NCBI GenBank assembly: GCA_905250075.1
Contig: CAJNOP010000131.1
Location: 337,563-401,562, forward strand
Origin: Rotaria sp. Silwood1
Taxonomy: Eukaryota > Rotifera > Eurotatoria > Philodinida > Philodinidae
Reading direction: 5' to 3'
Length of the DNA: 64,000 bases
In this document: in pieces, positions 1 to 16,235 of the stretch
Layout: every line of letters begins with the position of its first letter
Position numbering within the stretch: position 1 is the first letter of the stretch
Position numbers and translations under genes: made by a program
The notes under the pieces: generated by a model
Seen by the model: only the letters and a program-made list of their open reading frames with translations
Databases searched by the model: none
Told to the model about the DNA's origin: nothing

Positions 1-2052
1 TTGACTGCATCAAGTTTTGATAGGTTTTGGATCAAGACTTAAATAGTAGATGTCATTCTCAGCAATTATGCTCCCGATAGCATACGCTTTACTAGCAATT
101 CTTTGACGGCATAAAGGATAACACTATGCTCTAAAACGTGCGCTAACAACTGAGGATCTTGTTGCAATTCTTCAAAAATGAGCGAGTTCATTTTGTAATT
201 CTGGTAATCAAGAAGTTGCAAACTGTTACTGTAACTCTTACTAAAGCTCTCGTTGTTGATAAAGAATTTTAGTTGCATCCTAGACGATTTTACTACACTA
301 AAACACATTCAAATTTTATTTCCAAACATTTCAAATACTAACTCATTACGGTTAACCTATGATTCACACAAATATTTTGAACTTAGATTTGGAAAGAATA
401 CATAATTCTGATGCTAACTCAAGGTTTTAAAATTTCTGCTTGTCCTCTTAATTGGTTGAAAGATGAAGTAACATTGCATCCGAAGATTCTCGATCCACCC
501 ATTATTAATAAAAACAATCTGTTCAGAAAGTTTTTTAAAAATATGTATCGAATATGAAGTCCCATGGGATGGATGGGATGAGATAGAAAATTTTGTGTCC
601 CATCCTATCTCTCGATAGAACGGAATATTTGAGAATAATCCCATTCCACCTGGAGCCCTAATTTTCTCCGGCAGCTTTAGAAAGTAGATGAACTATGTAT
701 TGATTAGTAGACGCGTGATTCAGTCCATTTAGTATAGACGGACACAATATTCCAATCTTTCTTACTCATGAAAAGATTATTCGAAATAAAAAATTTTATG
801 ACTATAAAGTTAAAGTTTATGATGATTTATTTTTGGTGGTTTTTACACGAGCTCTTATGTAATATTTAAATCATTTTTTCTCTTTTATTTAAATTGTGAA
901 AGATTTTACTCAATATTTATTTATTGTCTTCGATTTTCCAACAAAAGAGTTTACTTTCCATTTGTCATTTTTTCATTGATACTGCTTATTCTGATCTATA
1001 AATAGTTTACAATTCTAGATCGGTGAGCTGATAACTTCAAGTAGATATTTCTTTTCAAAATAAAGAGCGATAGTAGATTTTCTTTTCGCTGGCGAATATT
1101 CAAATCGTGATATAAAATTTGATTTTCTAGAAATGTCCGTGTAAATTTTTGGTCGATTTTTGAACCACTGAATTGAAAATTAATTTTCTATACTTTTCGA
1201 AAATCATATTTTTAAAACAGTGAAAACTCGTTTGAGAATTCCTATGAACGTTTCTAGAAAAATCTGTACGGATTGTGCAGCATGTCACCGAATGCATATT
1301 CACAGTGACAGTTTTCCCCTTTTGCACATCCTTCATCGATATTTCCAAGTACGCTAAACAATCATGCTCTAACAGTTTGCACTCTTCTGGAAATACATTC
1401 ATTGAAAATAAAATCTTTTACAAATAAAGCAGATCGACCACACTCATATCCTTGTGTATCGTCGTTTGTAACACAATGATTTGCAAATGTAGTACAGTGG
1501 ATAAAAAAAAAAGGCAAAACAGACATTGTGCGACAATAAAAGGGAGGATACAAGCGTTCGCATTATCATAGTTGGACGTGAAACAGACAGGTTATGTTGA
1601 TTTTAGCTCTAGTCATAAGTACTGATTCCTGGTAGTAAAGATAAGCTTTACGCACCAGTGGGTTCTTTAAGACGAGAGAAGTAACATAGATGAATAGATG
1701 TTGCAGTCGGCCGAGGCGTATTCACCAGTAATGAACTGTCGAGTTTTTTCTCTCTTGATAAATATCCACTTTCCACACATGGCACATTAATAACAATCAT
1801 AACAAAAATCGAAGTTTCTTTCATGTACAAAAGCGCACATTTCTGCGAAAGAAAGCTCGTACTGAATATGTTTTCCATTATATTATATGATGCTCAGGAC
1901 TTTCTGTGATTCATAACACTCTTAATAGATTATTAAATTGATTAAGTCATAGTGAATCACCTCGAGTGATTGGTAGTTGTGAAAAACAATTTTTCATTAC
2001 TAGAATCAACATTTTATGCTGACTTTTAGAAAATAGTTCAAATCAACTAGAA
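1..2052. other. Intergenic, no supported gene
   Basis: AT-rich sequence without a convincing splice-linked coding region. Short minus-strand open frames (for example 66-308 and 1260-1402) have no recognisable domain, so I do not call them genes. Around 545-640 there is a weak foldback of GGGATGGGATGAGATAG-type sequence against CCCATCCTATC-type sequence. Confidence 0.6.
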
Positions 2053-5558
<3,506 letters not shown>

Positions 5559-7796
5559 CAATCATCAACAGCTAATTGAAGATATTTATCATCTACTTTT
5601 CTATTTTTCACTATATGCATCGAATTATCTAGCTTGTATTTCTTGTTTTATTTCTTTAAGTATTGTTATGGCTTCCTATCACAGCTATGTGTGAAGGGTA
5701 GTTCTATTACATATTTAACATCTTATACATAACGTCATTGACATCGAATTTAAACTTGCTCATCGTTTAGAGCACAGTTGACTTGTGTAGCTTAGTTCAA
5801 AAAGACCCATTTTTCGATACGCTATCAAAGAAAAAGCAATCAATAATTTATACAAAAATCACAAAAAAATGTATGGATGTCACGAATAGAATTCAGCATA
5901 ATTAAAAAAAAGAAATCAATAGTACATGAAATTAAAAGAAAGATTCAAAATATTTGATTGTCCAGAAAGTCTGTGCAACTCATGTTCTATGAAACTGTAC
6001 ACTAATAAGTGCTACATTTATTCAATGTAACAAACTTCACTAGCACCCATATGTTGCCAACGATCACACAAACTACTTGTGCAATAAGAAATAGTGAATC
6101 AATGCAATACTTGTTAACATACAGTTCCATACAGTACGAGTTCAAAGGGCTTTCCGGACAATCAGATATGTTTTGTAATGATTTTGTCCTTTTTTGATCT
6201 TTCTTGATGTTATTCAAATTTTTTCACAGGCTTCTCAAATATAAACAATTTAACTGTTGCTCTTTGAAGAGAAGTCTCAAAACCCTTTATTCTTAATAAC
6301 GATGTGTTTTATGTTTGTTTCTTCTCAAAATTTGAAATTGTGATCGTTTTCCTTTCATTTCATGGTTGTCATGGTTATGCTTTAAAAAAAATCTAATTTA
6401 TTTTCATTCTGTAGTTCAAGAGCATATTTCACTGCAGATGGAAAAAAATTGAGTAAAATTGTGACAAAATCAACGTATACTATTGTTTTAAGGTTTTATG
6501 TTGAAGAAAAAAAATCGTTGTTTAGCGAGCTGTGTTAAAATACATGCAGAATTCGAAATCAAAATTACCAAAAGCCGAGAAGTCAATTGATTGTCTCATA
6601 CATACTTTCCTTTTTACGGTAATAGGTTGAAATAAAAGCTAGTGAGATTGGGCATTCAATCACAATCAAGAGTTGAACTTTTACATACGCCTGCATACCT
6701 AACCAAACCAAAAGCTCAAACACAAAAGCTTTCAATTGCTATGTGTTGTAGTAGACGCTTGACAGCGATTGATTCATGTCTTGCATTGACGCATTCTTCT
6801 CGAGTTCACTTGAAAGAATTCAAACAATTTACTTTTCTGTTTGTCTGTATAGATCTTATCATGAATAACAGAACATTTGAAAAAAATTATTTGAAATTGA
6901 GTTTTTATAAGACTTGACTCGACTTGTAGGTGTGAGATTGAAGGGGCTGTGGAAAATACTAACTGCTTACGCACAACTATACTCGAATCAAAAATTAATT
7001 TGTCTTCATATTTTCTTTTGGAGTGTCGACACTATGTAATACGATTTTATGGGTTTAGCAGCATGTTATTGATATCGATAAGCATCTTTAATCGATATAT
7101 GTATTCACATTCTCTTGAACAGTTATCATCGACAAGTGGACAAAGAAAATCATGTCCGTTTTTTTCAATGTCACATTTTGTATTTATTTGTATGGAAAAA
7201 AAATCGACCAACACATTTTCAGATGTTATAAGATAATAATAATAATAAACAAAAGTCAGATAAAGTACGAATGTAAACTCATGTTCAAAGTGAATATTCA
7301 ATATTTATTACAGCACTAGCGACATAGGCTAACTTGCAGAAGCAATTCTATTTGTCTGAAAACGATTCATTAGATAGGAAAGTTCTTTCATTATGGAACT
7401 TATCTATAACTTTCACCATGAATTTTTACAATTGTCAACTAACAAAAATATAATGAATAACTAGATGTGAAAGCCGATCAGGTGAGCCATGTCACAAAAA
7501 TAGATGCTAGAGCTTTTAAAATTTTGCGATTAGCAGAAAAATTTTTTTGAGATAGCTTTATCGATGTGTTTTATCCGTATGTTCTCTTTATTTCGTATTT
7601 CAAAAATAGATCTCCGAAAACTATCAGTTATCGCCGCCACTAGTCTAAGCATCAATTGAGACGCCTATTGACAATGTTAAGTCAATCGTTTCAATTACAA
7701 AAATCTAATTTTATGTTTTATTTTAAATAAATACTAATTTTTTCGTATCTTATAATTCTTCTAATTATCCATTTTTGGTTTAAATCTAGTCAAAAA
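5559..7796. other. Intergenic, no supported gene
   Basis: Holds the 3' flank of the PFKFB gene and then AT-rich sequence facing the 3' end of the convergent oxidoreductase gene. Open frames here are short, low-complexity and unrecognised. Confidence 0.6.
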
Positions 7797-9362
7797 TTAA
7801 TTAATACACATTCTTTTGAATCGATTAAAATCTCGTAATGCATCTAAATCATCAGAAAATGGATATTCAGCACCGATTAATTGAGCAACTGCAAATCCTG
7901 ATATCAATGAAAGATCATGTCCATTCGCTGGTGTTACAGAATTTGCACAAAAATACATTCCATTTTCTCCTTGTACTAATCGTGTTAATAAAGAAATAGT
8001 TTGATTACGCAACGATAGACTCGGATGTGCACGTCGATTATCTACTTTTCCATAAATTTTCTTTTCATCAAGTTTTGGAGCTGATTGATCATAGGGTGCA
8101 TAAGTAACTAGCATTGGTTCCATTTTGTTATGTTCTAATTGATTGTCTTCTAACATAGCTTTTACATTAGGTAACCAAGAACTTAGAATAAATGTATTAT
8201 AATGATAAAATGTTTTATTCTTTTTATCATATTTTACATCAATATAATTAGCATAATTCTTACGTAATTCATCAGCATATTTCATTGGTAAAATATTTAT
8301 ATCCCGATGAATAATTCCATCTAATAGATTTAAATCTTCATCATCACTATATGTTACATTAGATAACATTATTTTCAATAATAATGAAACTTTTGTACTA
8401 CCATTATTTAATGCATTAATTGTTGCATGACTATCACATGCAAAAATAATTCGATCATATATTATATTATCATCATTAATAGAAATCATAATTTGATTAT
8501 GTTTATTTCGTTTAATATGAACACATTTAACTTGCGAATTTGTTTTAATAATAGCACCTTTTGTCATTTTATCAAAAACATCTGTTGATGTTTGTAACCA
8601 TGTTTGCATGGTTGGTATACGATTTGGTTCTAGGGATATTAAACTATCAACGATGGGAAGAATAGAGGATGGAATAAATGATAATTTTGTTGATAAAAAT
8701 GTTGATGCATACATAGGTACAACAACATTATTCCAAAAACGATTTGATATTCCAAATAAGAAACTTAAAAGTTTCATTGAAATATAATTAAAAGGATTTA
8801 AAAGTGAAAAATGATACAAGGATATTTCTCTACCATTAAAAAATGTAGACACATATTTTACAGTATTAACCATACGAATCCAACGTTTTAAATCATTATT
8901 ATATTGTTGAGCATTGATATGTTGTTTTCCATGAGCAAAAATAGTATTTTCTTCTTTATTATGAATAAAAAATGGTAATTCAACTATAGCCGTTTTAATA
9001 TTTAATTCATTTAATAAATGAATATAATTACGAAATATTTCTGGCCATGCTAATACGGAAAGTCCAGTTGTAATACTCTTATTATTAGTTTGCCAAACAT
9101 GTGTTTTAGCATTACCACCAAGTTTATCACGTGCTTCATATATCGTCACATTTGTATATCCGCTACGAAGCAGGGCATATGCAGCACCAACACCACCAAT
9201 TCCACCTCCAACTATGGCAATCTTACTATTTCGATTATGTAATGGTGGTGTACGTTTTTTGTTACCAAAAAGATGTGATTTGATGTATGTATATATTGCT
9301 AATAATAATATGCATACAAATGTTGCAATATATTTTAACCAGAATAGAATATTCATTTTCAT
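7797..9362 (-). CDS. FAD-dependent amine-oxidase-like oxidoreductase, membrane-anchored, intronless
   Basis: A 521-aa single-exon protein. Residues about 5-28 form a hydrophobic N-terminal segment, probably a signal anchor. Residues 47-90 are a Rossmann FAD-binding unit: GGGIGG motif at 52-57, then YEARDKLGGNAKT, the acidic residue and R..LGG signature of the flavin-containing amine oxidase superfamily. The C-terminus carries the second flavin-contact region (GMYFCANSVTPANGHDLSL, then SGFAVAQLIGA), typical of NAD(P)-binding proteins of the COG2907 type. Substrate unknown. It is uninterrupted for 1.5 kb while nearly all recognised neighbours are split by short introns, which fits horizontal acquisition or retrocopying. 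The start ATG at 9362 precedes the hydrophobic segment; the third codon is a second possible start. Confidence 0.9.
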   Translation of the reverse strand: MKMNILFWLKYIATFVCILLLAIYTYIKSHLFGNKKRTPPLHNRNSKIAIVGGGIGGVGAAYALLRSGYTNVTIYEARDKLGGNAKTHVWQTNNKSITTGLSVLAWPEIFRNYIHLLNELNIKTAIVELPFFIHNKEENTIFAHGKQHINAQQYNNDLKRWIRMVNTVKYVSTFFNGREISLYHFSLLNPFNYISMKLLSFLFGISNRFWNNVVVPMYASTFLSTKLSFIPSSILPIVDSLISLEPNRIPTMQTWLQTSTDVFDKMTKGAIIKTNSQVKCVHIKRNKHNQIMISINDDNIIYDRIIFACDSHATINALNNGSTKVSLLLKIMLSNVTYSDDEDLNLLDGIIHRDINILPMKYADELRKNYANYIDVKYDKKNKTFYHYNTFILSSWLPNVKAMLEDNQLEHNKMEPMLVTYAPYDQSAPKLDEKKIYGKVDNRRAHPSLSLRNQTISLLTRLVQGENGMYFCANSVTPANGHDLSLISGFAVAQLIGAEYPFSDDLDALRDFNRFKRMCIN

Positions 9363-10376
9363 TATTTCGTTATCATTGAGAAGACTAGTTGTTTAATCAG
9401 AACTTAAACAGATTCTTCCAACCAATGAATTAAGTCAGGTGATACGAGTTTTAGATAAATGAAATGAAAAAAAAAACACCTATAAAATTCTACAGGTATC
9501 CTTGTGTCCAATTATGTCAATGACTTGCCATGTTTTATTCACATTTTCCTCTAAAATGTATTTTGGATTTCATGTTAAAAATAATGTCGCTTGTGATCAA
9601 TATAAAAATAGGATTAAAAACTTTTACATATAATCTGTAATTAAACAGCTTGATAATTTCATTAGAACAAATAAAAAAACGAAATATTTGATGAAGTTAA
9701 ACAATATCATTTTTCAAATTCAAACGTATTCTAGTTTATATTTAATACGTAAATCACCAACTGCATAACAGCTTCTATATAGATCAAGAAAAAAGACCAA
9801 TACTAATTATGTATTATTGTAATCTCAAAATTTTCGAATAGCATGCTTCAATAGATAAAAATAATAATACTAAATTTGTTTTATTTTGACAGAAGAACAC
9901 AATCATACTATGAATAATAAGTAGGCCATTTAGTTTACAATTTTTATATCCATTCTGTAAGTTATTTTATAAACATGTACCCTTTCGAGCGTAGCTTCTC
10001 ATGCTCGAGCATAAATCAAAATCCAAACAGTGGGTAAGTGTGCACGTGGATGAAAAGAATACTCATGCCCACACCCTAGAATCTGACAGAATGAGTTTCA
10101 CCTTGCCTGCTGCAAAAAATATCTCTTGTTTTTTTTACGCAAAGACCTATACATTTGCATTTGGAGTACATGAATGGCTGCTTCACTGTGGGTGTATGGT
10201 TAAAGGGAAGAAGCTCAGTTCCATTCATCCATCTTTACGAACACACCTACTTATCCACCATCACATAATTAGATGAAAATCAAAACACATTTGCCAGTGT
10301 TAATCATATATTTTCAGATATCAAGCAGCCGGATATTTCTACATAAAGTTGCACATTGTAAATAAAAAAAAGAAGA
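9363..10376. other. Intergenic, no supported gene
   Basis: AT-rich 5' flank of the oxidoreductase gene. Near 10025-10075 there is one weak GTGGGT...CCCACACC pair of the dispersed hexamer-like type found mainly in the last 15 kb. No gene seen. Confidence 0.5.
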
Positions 10377-10668
10377 TTATACAGTTTTTATATTTGTTGA
10401 AGTTGATTGAACATATACTTTGATCTCGTCAAGAAAAGTGAGATAGTCGGTGATCGGCAGTAATGTGTGGTATTTTTCGTTCAGTTCGAATTTCAATGAT
10501 TGATACATCGATTCACGATTTATCAGGCATATTTCATAGAGTTGCACAAGACGATGACCATCAACGCGTTTGAAAAGAGAAAGAATTGTATCACCAAGTC
10601 CAATACGAAGAATAAATGACTTAACATGATCTTCAATCCATTGAGTGATACAAGTCGGCAAGTCACTA
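10377..10668 (-). pseudogene. SAM-domain-like fragment
   Basis: About 95 codons reading WIEDHVKSFILRIGLG ... DGHRLVQLYEICL ... LKFELNEKYHTLLP. The order Trp, V..F...IGL, hydrophobic, DG..L..L resembles a SAM (sterile alpha motif) protein-interaction domain. On the minus strand a possible acceptor (CTTATAG) lies at about 10669, so this could be the last exon of a gene, but I found no upstream exon. A free-standing fragment or relic is therefore the safer reading. The domain assignment is by pattern only and is moderate at best. Confidence 0.4.
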
Positions 10669-12145
10669 TAAGGATGCGTACACTACGATGCTGCAATAAG
10701 GTAATATATTATAGATAGTCGTTAATGAGATTGACTTTAACAAGGTAATTATGACCAAAACATCAGTCATTTCATGAAAATTTTAGTTTCAAAAAGAAAT
10801 AATTTGTATTTTCACTTTATTTTAGTTCACTAATGGGTTACAACATGGAGGTACTGATTTGCATAGGATGATAGCAGAATCCTGAGTATGCAGTACTTAT
10901 GTTGTCATGAAGAAGATCAAGAATGATGATCATATATTGATTTCATGTTTTTCTATCGTAAAGATTCTGTAACATGTTCGTGGTAAAAATATATAACATT
11001 GCTCAACTAGTTAAGCAGTTCATACTGCTGAAAAAATGTACGAGTTAGGCCACAGGAAAATATTGAATAAAAAAACGAATGAATTCCTTGAACAGGTTCA
11101 AAAAAAGAGACGATATCAAAACTAAAAAAAGAGGAAGTGTTCGTTATTAATAAAACCATAACTACGATCATATTATTTGATCTTTCGAATGTTTTTGCAG
11201 CTTTCACAAAATGATTTATGTCTATATAGATTATATACTTAAGTGGCAATATCGAAAAAATTATTTAAAGCATCTTGTTCACTAGAATCATGAAAATGGG
11301 GAGAACTTTTTGATTATAGCGAATGTATGAAGTAGAAACTGGTACGATGCTAGAGAAATTTGTCCATCATCAATCTACAGAAAACCCATATACATAATAA
11401 AGATCTATGTACCCAATACTAATTCCATTACTTAAGCAAAAATTAGTTTAAAAAATGTTTTAGAACACTTTCTAAATGAAATCGTTATTATAAATAACGA
11501 AATTCTATGCTTCGTTTAGGCTAAAATATCAAAAAAAAGTGCACTCTGATCGTACTACGAAATCTGATATAATGTATTAATATGTCCATTGTTGTTATAT
11601 TTAATGATAAAAACCATATATTCAATATTAACGCACAATCCCTCAAAAATTCTAGATTCAAGATAAAAGTTGGTTATCTGCAAGATTCACTGTGAAACAA
11701 GGTTGCATTGTAAAAATCTATATATAACCAATAGATCAGCATTTATTGGTAGGTCAGTTGAACCGGTGTACCAGTTGGCAAAAAACTAGACCGATTCTAT
11801 CTATACCTGGACCTATAAGATATATCTGATACAAATAACAGAATTAGCTGATGCACCAGATAGAAAAATCAGTGATAAATTTTCGAACCAGAAGTATTCT
11901 GACTAACTTTTCGTTGACTCAATAAGGTGTTGATTTCAGTTTTTTTGCAAGAAACAAATCAAATTTTTCTTTGCAATTATTTCGAATAAAAAAGAAGCGT
12001 TCGATTCATCATATTCCAGAGTATTTCTCGTCTTGAACATGGGGAAGTACAAGCGTCAAATAGCTATATAATCCAAGCTGGAAAATAAATAAAAGTATTG
12101 ACGTCACACCAGTACTGAACAGCAAAAGGCAAAATATAAAATTTT

Positions 12146-12510
12146 GTCTAAATTCTGATTTATAATTCAAATAAGATTTTTATTTAATCACGCTCACAGA
12201 AACATATTCAATTCTATGTCAGTTATAATCTTTAGTGCAGATTTGGCTCTCACATAATCATGACAAGAAAGGAAAAGATTAAATTTTACGTCAATTATAA
12301 TCTTTGGTGAAGATTTGACTTTTACATAATCATGATAAAAAGAAAGATTAAATTTCATGTCAGTTATTATCTTCAATGCAGATTTGACTTTCACATAGCT
12401 ATGACAAAAAGAAAGCGATTAATATTTGTGTCAATTATTGTTTATAATTCATACAGGGCTTTCATATAAACATTGACAAACGGAAAAGATTGAATTTATA
12501 TCAACTATTC
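12146..12510. repeat. Tandem repeat, about 70-72 base unit, five diverged copies
   Basis: Successive units start at about 12146, 12218, 12290, 12359 and 12430, and a sixth partial unit starts at about 12500, giving periods of 69-72 bases. Each begins GTCA(A/G)TTAT or a variant, continues through (G/A)ATTTGACTTTCACATA and ends in an AAAGATTAAATTT-type stretch. The central three copies are most alike and the flanking ones more decayed. A minus-strand open frame here is periodic only because the DNA is; I do not call it a gene. Confidence 0.85.
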
Positions 12511-14082
12511 TCCTGGCTCATAGTATACCCCCTCAGATCTTAGTTCCTATCATAGGTAAGAGTCTCGAAATTCTTATATAGGAAGTTCACAATTAATGAA
12601 GGTTATCCGTAACTTCAGCGTTGAAATCGCTCAAGCTAGAGCGAAGTTATCCTAAGTGGTATCTGTGATCATTAGGAATCGCGTCAGTCATAAACAGGAA
12701 ACAATTTTGAGTCAGCCAAAACCTCATTTAGTAGCCATATGTCATAGCTACTTCAGATATAAAGTTCATTGAATTTCATCAACTTATTGACGATGTAGAA
12801 TATTTTTGATGAACCAATGCTTATGTAAAAAAACATATAGTACCATTCGATGGTAAATAACTTCGCAATAATTTTCTGAATCGATATAAAGTTTTCGAGA
12901 AGTCTGCCGTGATAGTTGGCAATTATTACTTAAAAGTTTCCGAAGCAAACACTTTACTAAACGCAAATGATGCGTCGGCCAATATCGAGAACTTGTCAGA
13001 ACTCTGAAGGCTACAGTTTCATGGTAGACGATCGATAATGCCTTGCGTACTGCTTTGAAAAACAACATGAATCAGTGACCATTTGTTTTGTTACTTTTCT
13101 ATCTATTGAAGCAATTACTTTCCTTTGTACAAACTCTTCTAGAAGAAAACGTGTCTGACAGATTGAAGTTCTTAGGGATTGATATAATCTAACTACCTTG
13201 GACTGTGGGTTTTAGTATTTTGTTCACCTACACCCAAGTCTGAATTGAAAGCACCTAACCATTTCGTAGGAGCTATCACAAAGTACGTTAAATAGTTGAA
13301 TACCAATGATAGCATCTAGCAAGTAAATTGTATATATCCAATTGAAGATTTAATTAAGTTCATTAGATATTATGCATTTATTTAGCGCTATGCGTTTACC
13401 ATATATTACAGGCATTTATCTTTTCCTGAAACTCCTTCCCATTGGAATATGAAGAAAAATCTAATAGGAAAAATAGTTAAAAAAATAACGACTAACGTAT
13501 ACTATAATTCTTTTTTTCAGGACTTTTATTTGAATATTGAATTTACTATCGGGTAGAGAATGTCATCATTCACCCCAGATGTTAGCACAAAGATGCGCAC
13601 TTGAACCCTTATTGAGATATGGTGTCTATAAAATGTCATGTGCGATGTAGACCCATCCCGATTTACTTGTATTATAATCAATTATCTTTCTGATTTATTA
13701 AAAGTCCATTGAACAATTCAAGCTCAAATACATACATTTTTACATTTCAACATCGATTATTCGATTCTAAAGGTAATCCATAGATATAGCTTCTAACTTT
13801 AGAATTCTTATAAGGAAACGTTTATAATTCAAGCGAGAACCTTTCCACACACACAATTATTTCTGAGTCGAAACCGTCATCTTTCGATAACTGCTAATGT
13901 GCGTAGAAAAAGCGTAGAATGATTTGGTATTCCAGATCTACGTTTTGACGATATCGAATTTCTATTGACTTTTTTAACGAAATACTATAGTCTCCATTAA
14001 GTCAGTTTGAAAGTTTACTTTAGAGTGTCGGCTTGAAATTTTTCACAAATAATGTTTTTAGTATGATAGGTTTATTTTAAAA

Positions 14083-14200
14083 GTTTTTCGTTGTTTCATT
14101 GCTCTTGTCATGAGATACGCAGATTCACAAATTTGTCGTATGAAAGAGCAATTTTCGTGCTTCTATTCGCATCTCACTATGGAAACAACGAAAAAATTTG
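14083..14200. repeat. Small inverted repeat (foldback)
   Basis: The left arm, about 14083-14120, contains TTTTTCGTTGTTTC and GAGATACG. The right arm, about 14165-14200, contains their reverse complements (CGCATCTCA and GAAACAACGAAAAA). Similarity fades quickly outside these segments. Confidence 0.55.
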
Positions 14201-15190
14201 ATATTTTCAGAATGAACTAGTTTTGTTGAGAACACTACGTATGTACAGTTTAAACTCGAATCTCAAAAGTCAATGCTCAGCGTGACTTTAGAGAAACTAC
14301 AGGTTTTTGTTAACAAACTCATTAGAAAGTCTATTTTATAGAAATGTTACGAGTGAATAAAGCTTAATAAGCATAGGCTAGCATCATTGACGATACACCA
14401 TAATTGCACGAATTTTCAAGTTGTTAGCTACAGTCATTGTACAAATTGTTCATGTCTCTCTTTTTCTGTACACTATGGAAGCGGGAGCCCAACTTTTCAC
14501 TCTACGATCTTCAAAACTCCTTTCAAATTGCGTTTCACGAAACATTAACCATAACGCTTATCTGTATCGATGCATAGGTATTCCCAAGAAAAAAGAACAC
14601 CATAGTCTTACAAACATCAAAAGAAAAGTTCAAAAGTAAACCACCCGATAACCCATTGGACTAAACAATAAGAAGCAAAAAGAAAGAAATGACCCTAGCT
14701 GCAAAATAAAATGTATAGAATAGAGTCATTTAATCAATAGATTTATAATGATCTGGTTACTGTTTATTTTTACAAACGATTAAGAACATTTTTAGATAAG
14801 TTGTATTTAGTTACACGATAGAAGTATTTTAAATATAGTATGAAACATATGTTTTAACAATAGTGTTCAGTAGTTGATATATGTGATGACAAGTTTTTGT
14901 TTGGTTTCGATCCAAGGCGTACTCGGTAAATCTGTTGTAGTTCTGATCCCGATCTTAATAAACTTTCTTTTCTGTTGCTCCAGTCCTAATAGTCACAACA
15001 GGTCGTTCACTTCCCTATTAAATATTCCTTTTTTTTATGTGACTCATATGTATGTGATATACATTATTATTTCTTAGTAATACATGCTCCATTATGATAC
15101 TTATAGATATTTTTATTTTCTTGTCAGAATTATTCAAGCAAAAGTGAATAAAGATTTTGTTTGTCTAATATTTTAACTAAGCTTTTTAGA

Positions 15191-16235
15191 ATGTTAGCTT
15201 CAACTATAGTTAACGCAAGACTAAATCTAGGACGTTATGGTTTGTCAACATTAATTGTGCTCGGTAATGTGGGCAATATTTTAACGATCCTTATATTTAT
15301 ACGAACATTAAGAAAGCAACTGAATTCATGTACAATTTATTTGTTAGCTGCTTCAATTACAAATTGGATTTTGGTTAATACCTCACTTATCTCGACAGTT
15401 TATGGTGTTGATCATGTTGATCCGCAGCATACATCAATTATTGTATGCAAATTAAGATGGTATGGTGGACAAATATTATTAATGCTTTCACGAAGTTTCA
15501 GTAAATTTTATCCAAATACGAGTACACAAAGAATGTTTTTATTTTTATTTTTTAGTGATAGCTGCATGTATTGATCGATGGGCTGCGACTTCTTCATCTG
15601 CTAGAATTCGATTATTTTGTCAACCAAAGATTGCTCGTAACGTTATCATCGGTCTTATATTGATTTGGCCAATCATCCCAGTTCATATGGCTATTTTCAT
15701 CAATAATTATTCTGGTCACTGTGGTGCACCTTCTTATTATGCTTTTGCATTTTCTATCTATTTATTTATTTTTATTGGAATTCTTCCACCAGCTTTTATG
15801 ATTTCATTTGGTGTATTAACCTGGCATCATTTGAAGCAAATCCGATCACGAGTTGCACCTACTAATGATCCTACTCGATTTCGTTTGCACAAAGCTGATC
15901 GTGATTTGATAAAAATGTTAGCTGGTGAGGTATTGGTCTATTTAGTTACTACAGTTCTTTATCCTGTTAATACACTTTATGGTTTTATCACAACACCTAT
16001 TGCACAGCAAAAGAGTGAAATTCGATTAGCTGTTGAAGCACTTGTCGGATATATAGTTAGTCCAATACTGAACTATATTTATTGCGTGGCTCAATTCTAC
16101 GGTAGAATCTAGTTGCCAACTTTCAATTCAAGTTTCATTTTCCATGATTCTTTTTTCATTTTAGTTTATTCAGTTTGCTCGAAGAGATTTCGAAACGATT
16201 TCATTCGCTTGATTCGTCGACAACCTGTCCTTTAG
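15191..16235 (+). CDS. Rhodopsin-type GPCR, three exons, orphan
   Basis: Seven-transmembrane receptor of the divergent peptide-receptor-like class expanded in bdelloids. Inferred exons 15191-15500, 15556-16101 and 16165-16235 join in frame to 308 aa. TM1 contains LIVLGNVGNILTILIF with the conserved Asn. TM3 ends in AACIDRWAA, a DRW in place of the usual DRY. Cysteines at IVCKLRW and SGHCGAP could form the TM3-ECL2 disulfide. TM7 reads SPILNYIYCVAQFYG, without a canonical NPxxY. The third exon adds a basic intracellular tail (VYSVCSKRFRNDF...), as expected after TM7. Without it, translation would stop two codons after the donor. I chose the ATG at 15191 because an in-frame TTG at 15161 is not a likely eukaryotic start. 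The ligand is unknown. Confidence 0.85.

Larger units (their letters stand above)
10669..15190. other. Long intergenic stretch, AT-rich, no supported gene
   Basis: Apart from the tandem repeat at 12146-12510 and a small inverted repeat at 14083-14200, I see no organised feature. Open frames such as 12784-13068 (-) lack domains, and no splice-linked extension was found for them. Confidence 0.5.

Noticed and set aside
12194..12394. 66-codon repetitive open frame
   Set aside because: The peptide period simply follows the 70-base tandem DNA repeat; no start context or homology supports a gene.
12784..13068. 94-codon minus-strand frame considered as a retroelement fragment
   Set aside because: No reverse transcriptase, RNase H or integrase motif could be seen on either strand.
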